The notes under the pieces are model-generated. The model saw only the letters and a list, made by a program, of their open reading frames with translations. It ran no database searches and had not been told where the DNA came from. The position numbers and the translations under genes are program-made. From Mytilus edulis (Eukaryota; Mollusca; Bivalvia; Mytilida; Mytilidae): a DNA stretch of 64,000 bases. The stretch lies in NCBI RefSeq assembly GCF_963676685.1, contig NC_092350.1, forward strand, positions 66,891,674-66,955,673, written 5' to 3'. Below, piece by piece: positions 1 to 11,957 of this stretch (position 1 is its first letter; each line of letters starts with the position of its first letter).

Positions 1-29
1 CATTTATTGACAGCTGTTCCTCAATATTT

Positions 30-345
30 TACATCTTCACCTAATATATTATAATCAGAAGTTGGGGTATGATTGCCAATGAGACACATCCCAAGAAGAA
101 ACCAAATGACACAGAAATTAACAATCATAGGTCACTGTACGGCCATCAACAACGAGTAAACCCCGTACCACATAGACTACTATATAAAATTTCCCGACAT
201 GCAAACAAATGTAAACAAACTCAAATTAGAAATTCAACGGCCTAGGCCTGTTTACGTACTAAGATAATGAACAAAAAACAAAAATGATCTACAGCAACAA
301 ACGACAACCACTGAATTACAGGCTCTTTATTTGGGAGCTAACGTA
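30..345 (+). repeat. dispersed repeat, CAATGAGACA family, copy 1
   Basis: This non-coding repeat contains the landmark strings CAATGAGACA, GACACAGAAATTAACAA and CACTGTACGGCC. Related copies lie at 28316-28545, 33716-33905 and 44797-44885, with an inverted copy near 31120-31215. No reading frame is conserved among the copies, so it is probably a non-autonomous element or a tail sequence of one. I recognise it as abundant in mussel DNA from memory of the family, not from a search. Confidence 0.7.
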
Positions 346-2868
346 TATATTTTTGTTTTGTACACATATTGTTGCCAATATAATGGAAGTATATATATAT
401 AACTGTCATACAAGCGAGAAGTTTAGTTAGCTATAAAATTAGGTTTAATCATCCACTCATTTTCACTAAGAAGTGATTGTACGTAGTCAAGAATATGAGA
501 GTTGTTTCCATATGTTTGATGTGAAGGGACTTTCCGTTTCAATTTTTTTATGGAGTTCGGTATTTTTGTTACTTTACATTTTCCATGTTAAATAGTTTTA
601 ACATGTAAGTGCATGTGTGTTCTCCTAATGTACTATGAATATCTAACAAATATGTCAAGTATGACAAACAAGCAACAATCTCGAAATATATAATATAATT
701 TATTTAGATTAAGCACTTGATAAATGAAACTGATACACAAAAAAATCACTATCACAATCAATTAAGAAATAAAATGTAATATATGTACACTTGTTACATA
801 AAATGTATATAAAACATATATTAGATATCTTGCATTTAAACATTTATATTACAAAATAAGACGCACGATACCAAGGCGCACCCAAAAGTCATTAGTCAAA
901 GAAAAAACAAAATACCATGTAAAAAAATGAAAGACAGATATTAAGGTAGCACAATACAAAGATTTTGTCACTCCCAATCAGACAACTTTAAACTGATGTA
1001 ATTCATTTCATCCTTCTTTATATTTTATAAATGAGGTACCAAAAGAAAGAAGAAAGATTAATCTTTCAAATTGTGATAATTTCATTATGACATAATTATT
1101 ACATAATTAATTATCATGTAATTAGTTGCTATATTGTGATGTCCACACTTGAAAGAATTTAGCTTCTTTGTTCTTCATAACATCCCAAAATATTTTATAT
1201 ATTCTTGTACAACACAGCTTGACCTCCAAAACTGTGTCTCAGATTTCCAAAAACATCAATAGAACAAATTTTATACTCAATTCAATTTGAAAACCCCAAG
1301 CCCTAAAAATATTTTAATCAAAATTTGATATGCTAAAATATGATTGTTAAAGATTCACATTAGGAAATTTCGTTATGTATACATGTAAACAATAGTTATT
1401 TCCCTTACGCTATATCAATGAAATATATATCTTTTAAACATACAGTCAAGTACTTATATATCTCTAATACTTTTTTTATATGATATACATGGAAAATCCA
1501 AAGCCTAGTTTAAAAAAAGCAAACTGAACTATAAATCCAGCAAAAGCAAGACAGCGTGTAAATTACTTCAATTACCATGATTATAATATCTTTGGAACAG
1601 GAGAGAGAATCAACATTCTACATTGTATGACGTATTCCTGTGTAAGATGAAAATAATACAAAATGAAAAAACTTGAAAACAAATGATATTTAAACTATTT
1701 GCAGAAGAACTTATAAAAATCCATAAAATTTAAAAACCGCATTTGTGTTACATTAGCGAAGATAGAATTCTATTTGTAATTTTCAATTTGTATATAATGA
1801 GATATTAAGAAGAATTTAACCTGAACTTATATAGGTTGCAATTCTGTAAATATAGACAATGCAATTTCCCTTTGCGGCTAAAACTGTTCCACTATAACTA
1901 TGAAGGTTCGTGAAAAAATATCCCGGAGCAGAAAGTTGATATGCACTACTATTTTATTCAAAAGGTAAAAACATATGGCTGTCCGGCATATATTTTTCAA
2001 CATTTATATGCCCTGAACTTGTTAGAGGTTAAACTTATACTAAAATTATGTACTATCCCTACCTTTACTTTTTGCCTACTTCAGAATTCATTTTCACCGC
2101 AATAGTATGTTTTTATACTAGTACAAATGTAACAGTCCCAAGTAATGTCTGTATGAGATGAAACATAACTATCATATCTTGGAACCAGTATGTCAACAAA
2201 TCAAATTATTTAATAATATTACATATCTCCCCAAAAGAGGCGTGGTTTGAGAAACAGCTGTATTTAAAAACTGTAACCTATAGTAAAGAAAAAATCTGGT
2301 AAAAAAAGTAACTTTATGTGCTCATACAATGAACAATCAATGAATTATAGCATGCATCGATAAGGGTATTATTTTTTACTCACTGAACAGTAATTATACA
2401 AGTGAGCACTGTATCAATCAATTATAAAAGTATCAAAACTTCAGAATTTAATTGTAGAATATCAACTATAAACTTACAAAATATCTCAAACCTTTAACAG
2501 ATTTGTTCTAGTTATAACAGCATTTGGAATGCTATGAACACCATTCTAACATGACGTCCTTCAAACGCTTTGAGTACACACCCGTGGTAAAATATCAATA
2601 TATTGCCAGGGCTGTTCCGATCGTACTCCTACGTCATATGCTTTTTATGAATGAGGTACCCGACGTTATAGAACAATGACGTAAGAAAATAAGCATTTTA
2701 CGGGAAAATACATGCCGCTATCGGTCAGGGTAAAATATTTGTCATAAAGGGTCATCCCGTGGTAAAATCACGATATATTCCACCCCCCATGAATTATTTC
2801 TTAAATATATTATAGTACATTCCTAATTGTATACACATACTTCTAATAATGACGAACATATTAAATAT
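346..2868. other. AT-rich non-coding stretch
   Basis: No coding exon is evident on either strand. The sequence is strongly AT-rich with short A and T runs. Near its right end, two direct repeats of the type CGTGGTAAAAT..C.ATATATT occur at about 2582-2608 and 2759-2785. The same stretch holds several TGACGT half-sites. It lies just downstream of the minus-strand gene that ends at 2869, so it could include that gene's 3' UTR, but no clear AATAAA is seen on that strand. Confidence 0.5.
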
Positions 2869-3039
2869 CTATACATTTGAGCGTTCCTCTGTTTCAAGTG
2901 CTTTCGTACTTGTATTATGTGTTGAAGAGGAATCCAAGACAGTATCAATATCTTCCAAAGCGAATCGGAAATCGGACATTGATTGAATATCCTTCATCCC
3001 TAACTGTTCTCTGATTGTTTGGTAGAAAGTAGCCGGACA
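2869..3039 (-). CDS. terminal exon of minus-strand gene with SAM-like C-terminus
   Basis: This is the last coding exon of a minus-strand gene. It starts after a good acceptor (TTTGTTTTCAG, acceptor AG at 3041-3040) and runs 56 codons to a stop at 2871-2869. It begins CPATFYQTIREQLGMKD and continues with a helical segment, FRFALEDIDTVLD, then a polar Ser/Thr-rich tail. It joins in phase 0 to the exon at 4418-4358. An open frame extends past the acceptor, but that extension reads antisense through a retroelement fragment and is not part of the exon. The product is a cytosolic-looking, helical protein of unknown role. The fold is an inference. Confidence 0.6.
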   Translation of the reverse strand, partial: CPATFYQTIREQLGMKDIQSMSDFRFALEDIDTVLDSSSTHNTSTKALETEERSNV

Positions 3040-3065
3040 CTGAAAACAAAATAAACAATTATTTA

Positions 3066-3562
3066 TCTCCGAATTGATACGATATTCCCGTGCTTGCATT
3101 TCCTATAATGATTTTCTTGATAGAGGGTTGCTGCTCACAAGGAATCTATTAAACCAAGAGTTCAAAATGGTGGAGTTGAAATCATCCCTTCGTAAATTTC
3201 ACGAGTTGGTTGACCGTTATGGAATAACCAATTCACAAATGATATCGGATATGTTCCTTACGTCGTAACTACAATCCCCTTCCCTTTTATGAATGTGACC
3301 TACCGAATTAGACTATTTACCGGATTTGTTATCACATAAGCAACACGACGGGTGCCACATGTGGAGCAGGATCTGCTTACCCTTCCGGAGCACCTGAGAT
3401 CACCCCTAGTTTTTGGTGGGGTTCGTGTTGTTTATTCTTTAGTTTTCTATGTGTACTATTGTTTGTCTGTTTGTCTTTTTTCATTTTGAGCCATGGCGTT
3501 GTCAGTTTATTTTCGATTTATGAGTTTGACTGTCCCTTTGGTATCTTTCGTCCCTCTTTTAT
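3066..3562 (+). pseudogene. 5'-truncated copy of RT element family B (C-terminus plus 3' tail)
   Basis: The first 200 bases encode the very C-terminus of the family B reverse transcriptase, including the peptide DRYGIT and the ending MFLTS before TAA at 3266-3268. The rest is the family's 3' tail (TGGAGCAGGATCTGCTTACC, then GTTTGACTGTCCCTTTGG). It matches the longer copy at 57757-58263 almost base for base but lacks the 9-bp piece that encodes GRH there. The catalytic region is absent, which is typical of 5' truncation during target-primed insertion. It lies in the intron between two exons of the minus-strand SAM-like gene, on the opposite strand. Confidence 0.85.
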
Positions 3563-4357
3563 ATCATTTTGACACAAACGCATATTTCTACCCGTTTTCA
3601 CTATCTATGTTAGAATTTTAAACAGTATACACACTATATTGTACTTCATTGTATAACACCGCAAACAATCACCTGAGTGAAGTTATATTTGGAAACATGT
3701 ATCAATTTAGTACAAACTGCAGCTTTTGACAAGAAATATAAGAATGTCTGTGCAATAACAGATATTCTCATTTGTTAAAATGGTTAGGCTTATATTTTAC
3801 AATGAGAACAATCGCAAAATCAAACTGTTCAAAATGCATGTAAGTATAAATTTACATAACTGATATGGTATGAAGTCATTCAAAATTGTGTTGTGCCCAA
3901 GGCACGATGTAAGGTATTTTGCACAGACAATTTTATCAATTTGTATCATGAAAAAAGTAAAGTACTTTGCTATGTTATGCAGTAATAAACACCATTAATG
4001 ACTATATGCAAAATCCACTTGATAATAAGTTCAAAAGTTGATTCCTATAATTCTTTGTTGTTGTGCTGACACATATACCAAATAGCTAGGCATTATTTTT
4101 AGTTCATTTATCACAAGAGTGACTACTTTAAACTCCAATATAACAACAGTAAAATGATTAAATGTCTACTTAAATTTGTATTTGAAGCTTCAATTGATAA
4201 AGCAAGTCATCAATAAATCATGCAGTCACTTACTGCTTATTCTTATATAGCAACATATCAAAACAGTTTTTTCATTCTTTAAAAATTTATCAACTCAGCC
4301 CCGTTTGTTCTTGCTTGCTGCTGCTAGTGTATGTTTTGAAATTAAAAATGTACTAAC

Positions 4358-4418
4358 CTCACGAACAAGGAGCTTGAGAAATGCAACGTCTTTTCCTCTC
4401 AGTTTTTGTAGCTGTTTT
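4358..4418 (-). CDS. internal 61-nt exon of SAM-like gene
   Basis: Minus-strand exon with acceptor TTTTTTTTTTAG before 4418 and donor GAG|GTTAGT after 4358. It supplies one base to the split codon of the upstream exon and then 20 codons, KQLQKLRGKDVAFLKLLVRE. It ends in phase 0, exactly what the exon at 3039 needs. Agreement of phases on both sides is the main evidence that this very short exon is real. The residues are amphipathic and helical, consistent with the middle helices of a SAM-like bundle. Confidence 0.6.
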
Positions 4419-4865
4419 CTAAAAAAAAAATATTGCTATACATTTTAGATTTTGTCTTGTGCTTCTTACGAATATTGCACGATAATTGTAGTAATCAATT
4501 TTGGTCACTAAACACATTTATTTCCATAAGGTTGATTTCCGCCATGAAGTATTTTCTGTCCTCACTAGTAGGCCTAATGTCTTTAAATCAAATTTAATCT
4601 TCTACTTGGTTTATTATACTAACTTAACTAGTAAACGTTACAGACACGTTTGGCCTAGAGTCAGACTGTAGTATGACTCTAGTGGAACATTACCTTGTAA
4701 GCAACTAAATAAATATAATTGACAATGGCTTGACCAACATCCGCCAATATCTTTATAATTAATTTATGCCTATATTATAAGAATTTCATCTGTTTGCATA
4801 AGAAAATGAGTTACTAGAAATCAAAAAGTATAGTCCTTTTACTAAATGTTTTTGACAAAAGATTG

Positions 4866-5030
4866 TATACATTATGGATCTTTTCAACTTCGTAACTTAT
4901 TTGGCCTTTTTGTTGTTTTTTTAAATTCGAGTGTCACTGATAAGTCTTTTGTAGAAAAAAGAAGTTTCTGGTATATACAATATTTATCCTGGTATATATG
5001 ATGAATATATTTACAACCACTAGATGGATT
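4866..5030 (+). repeat. short interspersed repeat, GTCACTGATGAGTC family, copy
   Basis: Contains the family core as GAGTGTCACTGATAAGTCTT followed by TATCCTGGTATATATGATGA. Best matched by the reference copy at about 14630-14825. It lies beside a second copy at 5150-5325, within an intron of the minus-strand gene. Confidence 0.6.
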
Positions 5031-5149
5031 GGTAGCTGACTAGTAGTAAACAATTATATGTTAACATATTTTATTATTAGTATGTCATATCTATTTCTAT
5101 TAATTAAACTGTTTACAAAGCTTATCATTTTTATGTTTAGCCTACTGGA

Positions 5150-5325
5150 AAAGATTACTTTAGCTGTATTAGTCAAATGGACAAACATTCCAAATTTTGT
5201 GCTTCTCAATTCTCGTCAACTTCGAACGTTATTTGGCTTTTTTTTTTTTTTTTTTTTTTTGAGTAGTTTGAAGATAAAACACGCGTGTGGCGTATGCAAT
5301 TTTAATCCGGATATGATAATTTTAT
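5150..5325 (+). repeat. short interspersed repeat, GTCACTGATGAGTC family, decayed copy with poly-T
   Basis: Keeps the family's left part (TTAGCTGTATTAGTCAAA, then CAACTTCGAACGTTATTTGG) and right part (ACACGCGTGTGGCGTATGCAA). The centre is replaced by a run of about 24 T at 5239-5262. Confidence 0.55.
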
Positions 5326-5415
5326 GATACTAACCCGTTTTGATTAATAAACAAGAAACCATAATGTGATTTTTTTTTAAATCTACGAAAGAAAAAACAC
5401 GAAACCGACACGTAC

Positions 5416-5582
5416 TGTTGGGAGAGAAACATATCCTTTTGAATGATCTTATCTTTCAGCCAATTCTCTACTTGGGAAAGTGTCCAATTCATCACGCTGT
5501 GAAAAATTTGACTTGTCAGTTGGTCCTTCTTTGTTTTTTCTTTTTTATCTTGCCTACCAGGTATCGGTGTTGTCGAAGGAGG
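5416..5582 (-). CDS. exon with WTLSQVENWL SAM-type motif
   Basis: Minus-strand exon of 167 nt, with acceptor CTTGTTCCAG before 5582 and donor ACA|GTACGT after 5416. It starts in phase 0 and ends in phase 2; the CA left over joins the A of the next exon to make Gln. The first 25 residues are a Lys/Gln-rich linker, followed by MNWTLSQVENWLKDKI, which looks like the start of a SAM domain (W-T-x-x-Q-V-x-x-W-L). Known SAM domains mediate protein-protein association. The later part (exons at 4418 and 3039) does not match the classic SAM core well, so a related death-fold-like helical domain is possible. Upstream exons were not found with confidence. Confidence 0.55.
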
Positions 5583-8548
5583 CTGGAACAAGATAAATAA
5601 TACTTTTTAGGACCTTATAAAAATATTACATGTAATACATATGTAAAGATATATTGTACTTGTATGTCATGTAAAAAGATAAAAGTAATGGTCAAGGCAA
5701 CACATTACTTTTGTGAAACCTAACTCGAGTATCTATTAAATCAATTTTAATAATTTTCTAATGTCAATCAAAAGTAAAGCTGGCTATGTTCTTTTCATAT
5801 ACAAATTCAAACATGTACAATTTGAAAAAAGGTGCCTTCACCTACAAATGTATATCACCGAAACACAGGTACGTTTTTGCACACACTGATATTCAATTGC
5901 ATTAGTTTGAACAAGTTTTTTAAAACTTTACAATACGGTTCTGGCGAGATTATTTCGTCTACGTTGCAGTAAATGCAAAAGAAAATATCAAATGGTGCCA
6001 CTTTGTACTGCACTAGATGCCCATTTCTTTTCAGTCACGCCAGTATTGCTCAATGCATACATTATTGAAAATCAAATAACAGAGATGACATAACTTAGAA
6101 TTATTGAATTTACGGACATAAATGGACAAGGAATCAGTGGATTAAACATTCCTTAGTTTTAATGCACTTCATAAGTTTTTAAAAGCAAACCTAAAAAACG
6201 ATATTCGTATTGTCATATCAAAGCCGAAGTTACAATCTGTTGATACTTGCTTTGACTAAAAACAAACAACGGAGGTATCAAGCCAGAAAATACGACTAAA
6301 AAGGACTTCTAGATAAAAAAATAAAAAAACTGCGTACTGTCAAGTTATATTACAACAGACAAAGACTACATCATGTGTCTATAGCCATTTTGATACAATG
6401 TGTATATAATGAATAATTGTATAATTAAAAAATATGTTCGTTGTGTTCGCTTTTATATATTAAAACATTGAGTGCAACGTGTTGTGATTTCATTATAAAT
6501 ATACACTCCATTATGTAAAATGGATTTGATTGCATTTATTTAATGATTGTGTTTTGTTTTGTCAATCGTTTTCCCCAAATTCATAATTGTGATCATAACC
6601 CAAAATATCCCTTTGAGGATAGTTTTTAGAGGAAAAGTGTAAACAAGAGAACAACCATTCAATGTATATGCACTCAACTCGAAACAGGGTAGAAAAACTC
6701 GGAACAGCCACCAATTTTATCTCTCTCGAAAACTTTACTCATACATTTGGTTATATGAGAAAACGTATATTTGTTATGGATATATAAAGCATAAGGCTTT
6801 GTTTTCAATTTCCACAAACATGAATTTCTCAAATATGAAACAATTATTATTGTTATTTATATTCTCCACGTAAAATGGTAAACTTAATTTTGTTTCTCAA
6901 AATCTGTTCACTGTAATAACCGATACTCACCAGTGGCGTAGCTGGGTCATTTTTACGTGTACGCCCGAACCTTGGCGAGGGATATGAGGGGTGCCAACCG
7001 CTCAATGTTAAAGCACCTGCTGGTAGTGGGTTCGAAAGGGACGAAGCCCCCGAAAGCTATCGAGAATGATATACCATAATGATTCCTGTCAGTACAAAAT
7101 CATTGATAGCAATATACCTTTGAATCTAAATGGTTTATTTGTTTTAATTAAATTTTGTAATATATGTTGACTTATTCATCGTGTTAAACTGGAAGCTAGC
7201 CTAATGGTCATTGGTTTTAGAGAAAACGTCCAAACCAATATTACTTTTAAATAAGTTTAAAGGGTGCCGTGAGTGAGCATACAATCGACAAAAGCACCTT
7301 TTAATGAACACGAAAGAGGTGCAATATAAAAATGTTCTGGAACACCTAGGATTTCTTCCTACAAAAAATGAATCAATTTATCATTCCTTTTAGGTATTTA
7401 AAAAAAAACTAAAATTTTCTTTTGATATTTTTTTCTAGATCTGGAATATTTCACGACAATCTATGAAGGTTTATAAATTGAGTATGTAAAACAACTAATT
7501 GCGCAAAGAAGAGTCCGGCTATCTGCCTATCAAAAAAAGAACAGAAAAAATGAACGAAAACAAATGCTTTCAAAATTTTAGCTTTAGACATTAGTCATAG
7601 AAAAAGCTTCTTCGGCATTTTCATAAAATTCGATGAAGGTTCGACAAGTAGTTAAAGTAATTGAGAAATAACAAAATGTATGCCCAAACTGCGAACACTT
7701 ATTAATTGCAGAAAGAAATACATTTTGTCCTTAAAATGCGGGAAAATTAAAGATATAATTGCATTATTATTATTTCTCTGAATACTCTTTTGATCATAAA
7801 CAGTTTTTGTCCAACTTTCGTACAATTTCACGGAGTCATTCAAAAGACTTTATCCACATTTGGAACCTAAATATTGACGTCGCTTTGTCTCGCTTTTGGG
7901 GCATAAATCACAGGCTCGACAAAAATACAAACAGCATATCAAATCTGAGCAGATAGTGAATTGCTTTAAATATAAGAAAAGTACGTAGAATTCATACTAG
8001 ATTCAGACTTTTACAAAAGATTCGAACAAATATGTTAAATGATCTATTTGAGTAAATTAATTAGTCCCTTTTTATTCAAAATTACAATACATTGAAAAAA
8101 GAAGCACAAGGCTGGTGTGCTTTTGGCCTTTTTTTTCTAATTCTATGTCGATTATTTGTTTTATTTTCAAAATTCAAGTGTACGCCCAGGCGTTTTGACG
8201 TAAACGTAGCTATGCGCATGCTCACTTCCAATTTTTCAGATGAACAGACTTTAATTGAAGTATTATAGCAACAACTAATTGAAGAATTATAACAACACCA
8301 CATAGTAACCAATAGACAATAAAGCAGCAACATGATCCGTTGTGAGACGTGCGGAAAAATTGCTCCTTGTAAATTGTTTGTATCTGCCTAATATTTAACA
8401 TTTCAATTAAACAGAGTAATACATAGAGCGTAATATTCATATAGGACTTCCTTTTTACACTAAACGAGGTGACTTTCATTCAATTATCTTCTTAACTAAC
8501 CAGTCTTTAATCGGCGATTCCCGCCTCTACCTGTTTTAAACAATAACA
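5583..8548. other. non-coding stretch, possible decayed DNA element at 6936-8220
   Basis: No convincing exon is seen. CAGTGGCGTAGCTGGGTCA at about 6933 and, inverted, TAGCTACGT.. near 8195-8218 loosely resemble terminal inverted repeats, and both neighbourhoods contain GTGTACGCCC. That suggests a 1.3 kb decayed DNA transposon, but the match is short and imperfect. Confidence 0.25.
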
Positions 8549-9201
8549 ATGGCTGACTATGAGTGCAAAGATTTTGCCGACATTGGGAAATGTTTCCAGA
8601 AGCTACATGTGTATATCAATACTGAAGTGGAAAAAAAAAAAAAAAAACAAGAACAGATCGATGATAGGGATAAAGTTCTTGAAAACCAGACCGAGTTTGC
8701 CAATGGTGAGCTGCATGATATCCATAACTCTAAAATCCCCAACTTGTAGTCACTAATAGCCGAGGAGGCAAATGAACGTCTAAAATCGGAGGTGTGGTGA
8801 AGAAAATGGAATTTGGTTATCCGTGGGCTTGAGGGGAAAGTCGGTGAATCCACTAAGGTCACCGAAAACATCGTCCGAATATGGTTGCATAATGATAAAA
8901 AGGGGCTTGGGTTTACTGCTCCGCAGGTAATGAGTATGCTATTTACAGCAGTACATAGATTGCCGAATGGTCTTGAAAATAAACGCATATAATCCTTAGG
9001 CTATCAAACTTGATAGATAGGGATGATATCCTTAGTGCTGCCACGAAACTGCCTAGGGGGTGCGGATACAGTGTGGTACCGGACCTCCCACCCTCACTGT
9101 CAGTTCGTCGCGGTGAACTCCTAACAGAGAGAAGCAAGATGTCCAATGAGGAAAAAAGAAAATTCAGACTTGTATACTTGAATGATCCACCTTTCGTCTA
9201 A
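8549..9201 (+). pseudogene. broken L1-like ORF1 (nucleic-acid-binding protein)
   Basis: Reads as an L1-type ORF1 across several frameshifts. There is an N-terminal coiled-coil-like segment after ATG 8549, a poly-A run at about 8632-8648, then ANERLKSEV and LVIRGLEGKVGEST. These are followed by FTAVHRLPNG, the open piece LIDRDDILSAATKLPRGCG, VVPDLPPSLSVRRGELL, and NEEKRKFRLVYL up to TAA 9199-9201. The order (coiled coil, RRM-like core, C-terminal basic domain) is that of L1-like ORF1 proteins, which coat retrotransposon RNA. At least three frame changes and stops (8747, 8797, near 8990) make it a pseudogene. The minus-strand frame of 143 codons over it is a shadow. Confidence 0.75.
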
Positions 9202-10865
9202 CTTGTAAAGAAAAGATCATAAACATTACGCGTCTAGTATAGAAATCGTTTTGAAAATCGAATAATTATCGCTTACAAAATTTATTGGAACATTGTAATA
9301 AAAATGATGCTACTTTTTCTTTCAGTTTTTTTTAACCTTAGGTACCTTTTTTGTTAGTTTGTTTATATTTTTATTTAAAATGTACTTTTTCTCTTTACTC
9401 AGTTTTGTATTGCGCCAGGCAAAATTTTATGTAACACTATTAGTGTTAATCGTGAGTTCTCCTCTCAGTATTAACTTTTCTTAACGTAAATAATGGGTGT
9501 GGTATAGTTGTACATTTCACATTCCTGTAGGCGGAGTCTTGTGTATTCATAATGTAAACATTTGAATACTCGGAATCTCTCTATAGTCTTGTTCTGCTAC
9601 AATCACAACACAATGGAAGCCTCCGTGGATAAACACATGTTGTTATTTAATCATTAGTCTCGTCACATAAGTGCTGTTTACAGGTAAAAACAATAAGAAT
9701 ATGGTTTACCCTTCCACATAAGTCCTACACATGCATCTTTTTATTTATTTTTTTTCAAATTTCAGATCCCGAATTCATACAATAAGTGTGAATTATATTT
9801 ATATGATTTGTTCAATACTATAATAAACAGAAAAATATCTAATTTTTTTTGTAGATACAATCAGATTACGGATAAAACTTATTCTAGGTAACAAGGTATG
9901 GTCTCCATTAATTTGCGCATTATGCTTCCAATTTTGGAGTGGGCTGCAAAACCATAATATATAGTTAAGTAACTAAAAACATTTAGAACTTTCTCAAAAT
10001 CAATTCCTACATTGAATGGCAGCTTAGATCAAAGTTGAGCATGCTGACTGCTTTTGGTGCTTAATTGCATTATTTATCTTGTGTTTTCATGTTGACAAAA
10101 TGCTGAGTTGCATTCTGCTTTTGCTGCTTTAGTTTAAGACTTGTTTTTGTGATAGCATGTTGCTTGATATGTTTATTTGCTTGCTGCATGTTATGCTTAT
10201 GATTTATTTAACTGTTTGTTACTCATGCATGACGTGTAGTAGTAAGTTCTGTTTACATGTGTGTATTGTCCATATTTTACATGTATTTGCTTTGTCTAAA
10301 ATCCACTATTTAGTTTAAAAGTTATTAAATCATGGCCTTAACAAATGCTTAATGGGCTTGTAAAATTTGCACATTCATTATAAAGTGAATTTTGTACTAT
10401 GTTACACCAACAATATTAGGGATTCAGGGGAATTGTATAAATGTGTAATTAATTTTGGCTATATAGTTTTTTACAGTTTATGAGGAGAAAATGATTTACC
10501 TGCCGATCTGTTTTCAAAATTCTTACCATACCAGGACCATAACTATAACTTTATGAATTTAAACAACTTATTCATGGTCTTGCAAATTTGGTTACTACTT
10601 ATAATGACCCGGAAGGGGGGGCGGGAGTAAAAGGGGAAGGAATTCAATAGGGTGGGGAATTATTATTTTGAAAACCCTGAATTGCTACCAAGCTCATTGT
10701 GATCTTATTTACTTCATATAATTTTTACAGATGTCTATAAATGTATGATATTGTTTATTTGTCAGTATGTTAAAAAAATCAGGAACGACATATATACCAT
10801 CATAGTATACTTAAAACATTTGACTGTTGAATAGAGTTACATATTACACCTATTGAACTGTTTGA
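9202..10865. other. non-coding stretch between L1-like pieces
   Basis: AT-rich and without an exon-like frame. It contains a low-complexity, T- and G-rich region at 10020-10260 with many TGCTT/TTGCT words, and a G-rich patch, GGAAGGGGGGGCGGGAG, at about 10611. Nothing ties the ORF1 piece at 8549-9201 to the RT piece starting near 10870 as one insertion. Confidence 0.4.
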
Positions 10866-10867
10866 TA

Positions 10868-11695
10868 AATTACTAGTTTGAAAAAGGATCTCTTAACTGT
10901 AGGGGTTTGTCAGTGGAGTGAAGAGAAGAGATTTTTTTTCAAGATATAGGAAAAGATATGATATTATTATATTAAGAGATACACATTGTACTAAAGAAAA
11001 AGAAAAGCAGTGGGCACATGAGTGGGGGTATAAGGCATTCTTTAGCTCTGGACCTCCATGTGTTTATTATAAAATCTTTTAAGATGCATTCCAGAAGAGG
11101 GTCAATCATAATTTCAATTAAAAAACTGGAGACCTATCACTTTATTAAATATTGATTCAAAATTGCATCAGCTGCATAAGCAAATAGAATAAAACCTTTT
11201 CATGGGGATATAATTAGTGAAACACAGCAATGTTTCATAAAGGGAAGGTATATTGGAGAATGTACCAGGATTATTTTTGACATTATGGAAAAGGCAGAAG
11301 ATGATAATCTACCAGGTCTTTTACTTTTATTAGACTTTGAGAAAGCTTTTGATACTCTTGAGTGGTCATTTATAGACTTGGCTTTGTCTTTTCTAGGATT
11401 TGGTCCTATTTTTTGTAGATGGGCCAAGATCTTATATTCAAAATCTCAGAGCTGTATTATAAATAATGAACATTGCTCTCAATTTTTTAATATTGGTAGG
11501 GGTGTTAGACAAGGTGATCCTCTATCTCCATATCTCTTTATATTATCTTTAGAACTTATGAGTGCTGCACTTAAAAATAACCCAGATAGAAATGGTATGA
11601 AAATAAATGATTCTGAGTATCTACTAAGCCAGTATGCAGATGATTATATTATATCTAAGTTAAATAAAACAAAACAATTAGAGTCATTTTTTTAA
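10868..11695 (+). pseudogene. internally deleted L1-like ORF2 (endonuclease end plus RT fragment)
   Basis: The first part (10890-11060) reads, with frame changes, LNCRGLSVE, YDIIILRDTHCTKEKEKQWA and HEWGYKAFFSSG, the start of an APE-type endonuclease. It then jumps to RT sequence, with loss of most of the endonuclease and the RT N-terminus. The longest open piece (11285-11692) has QQCFIKGRYIGE upstream, LLLLDFEKAFDTLEW (catalytic motif A), GVRQGDPLSPYLFIL (motif B) and SQYADDYII (motif C, with the catalytic DD). The frame ends at TAA 11693-11695, just after motif C, so thumb and C-terminal domains are missing. The motif set is that of L1-clade non-LTR retrotransposons. Confidence 0.8.
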
Positions 11696-11957
11696 ATTTA
11701 TTAAGTTGTTTTATATACTATTTTATATATATATATTAATAAAACAAAACATTCACTGCATTATAAACTTAACTCAACTGACACCATAAATCTATACTAG
11801 GCTTAAGTTAATGGTGAAAATTGTCCAGTTACCATAAAAAAAACTTCAGAAATATTCATAAAATTTTGAATAATATTGAAAATATTAGTCACAATTAATA
11901 TGTAAGATTATTGGATCAGATTGTTTTATTTATATTTTAAAGTTGATATATATTATT

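Noticed and set aside
3040-3099. N-terminal extension MQAREYRINSE of the minus-strand terminal exon
   Set aside because: These codons are the antisense of an RT family B fragment and precede a good splice acceptor.
6933-8220. Complete DNA transposon with GTGGCGTAGCTGGG ends
   Set aside because: The inverted match is short and imperfect, and no transposase or target duplication is visible; kept only as a low-confidence note.
8557-8988. 143-codon open frame on the minus strand
   Set aside because: It lies antisense to a recognisable L1-like ORF1 on the plus strand and has no family resemblance.
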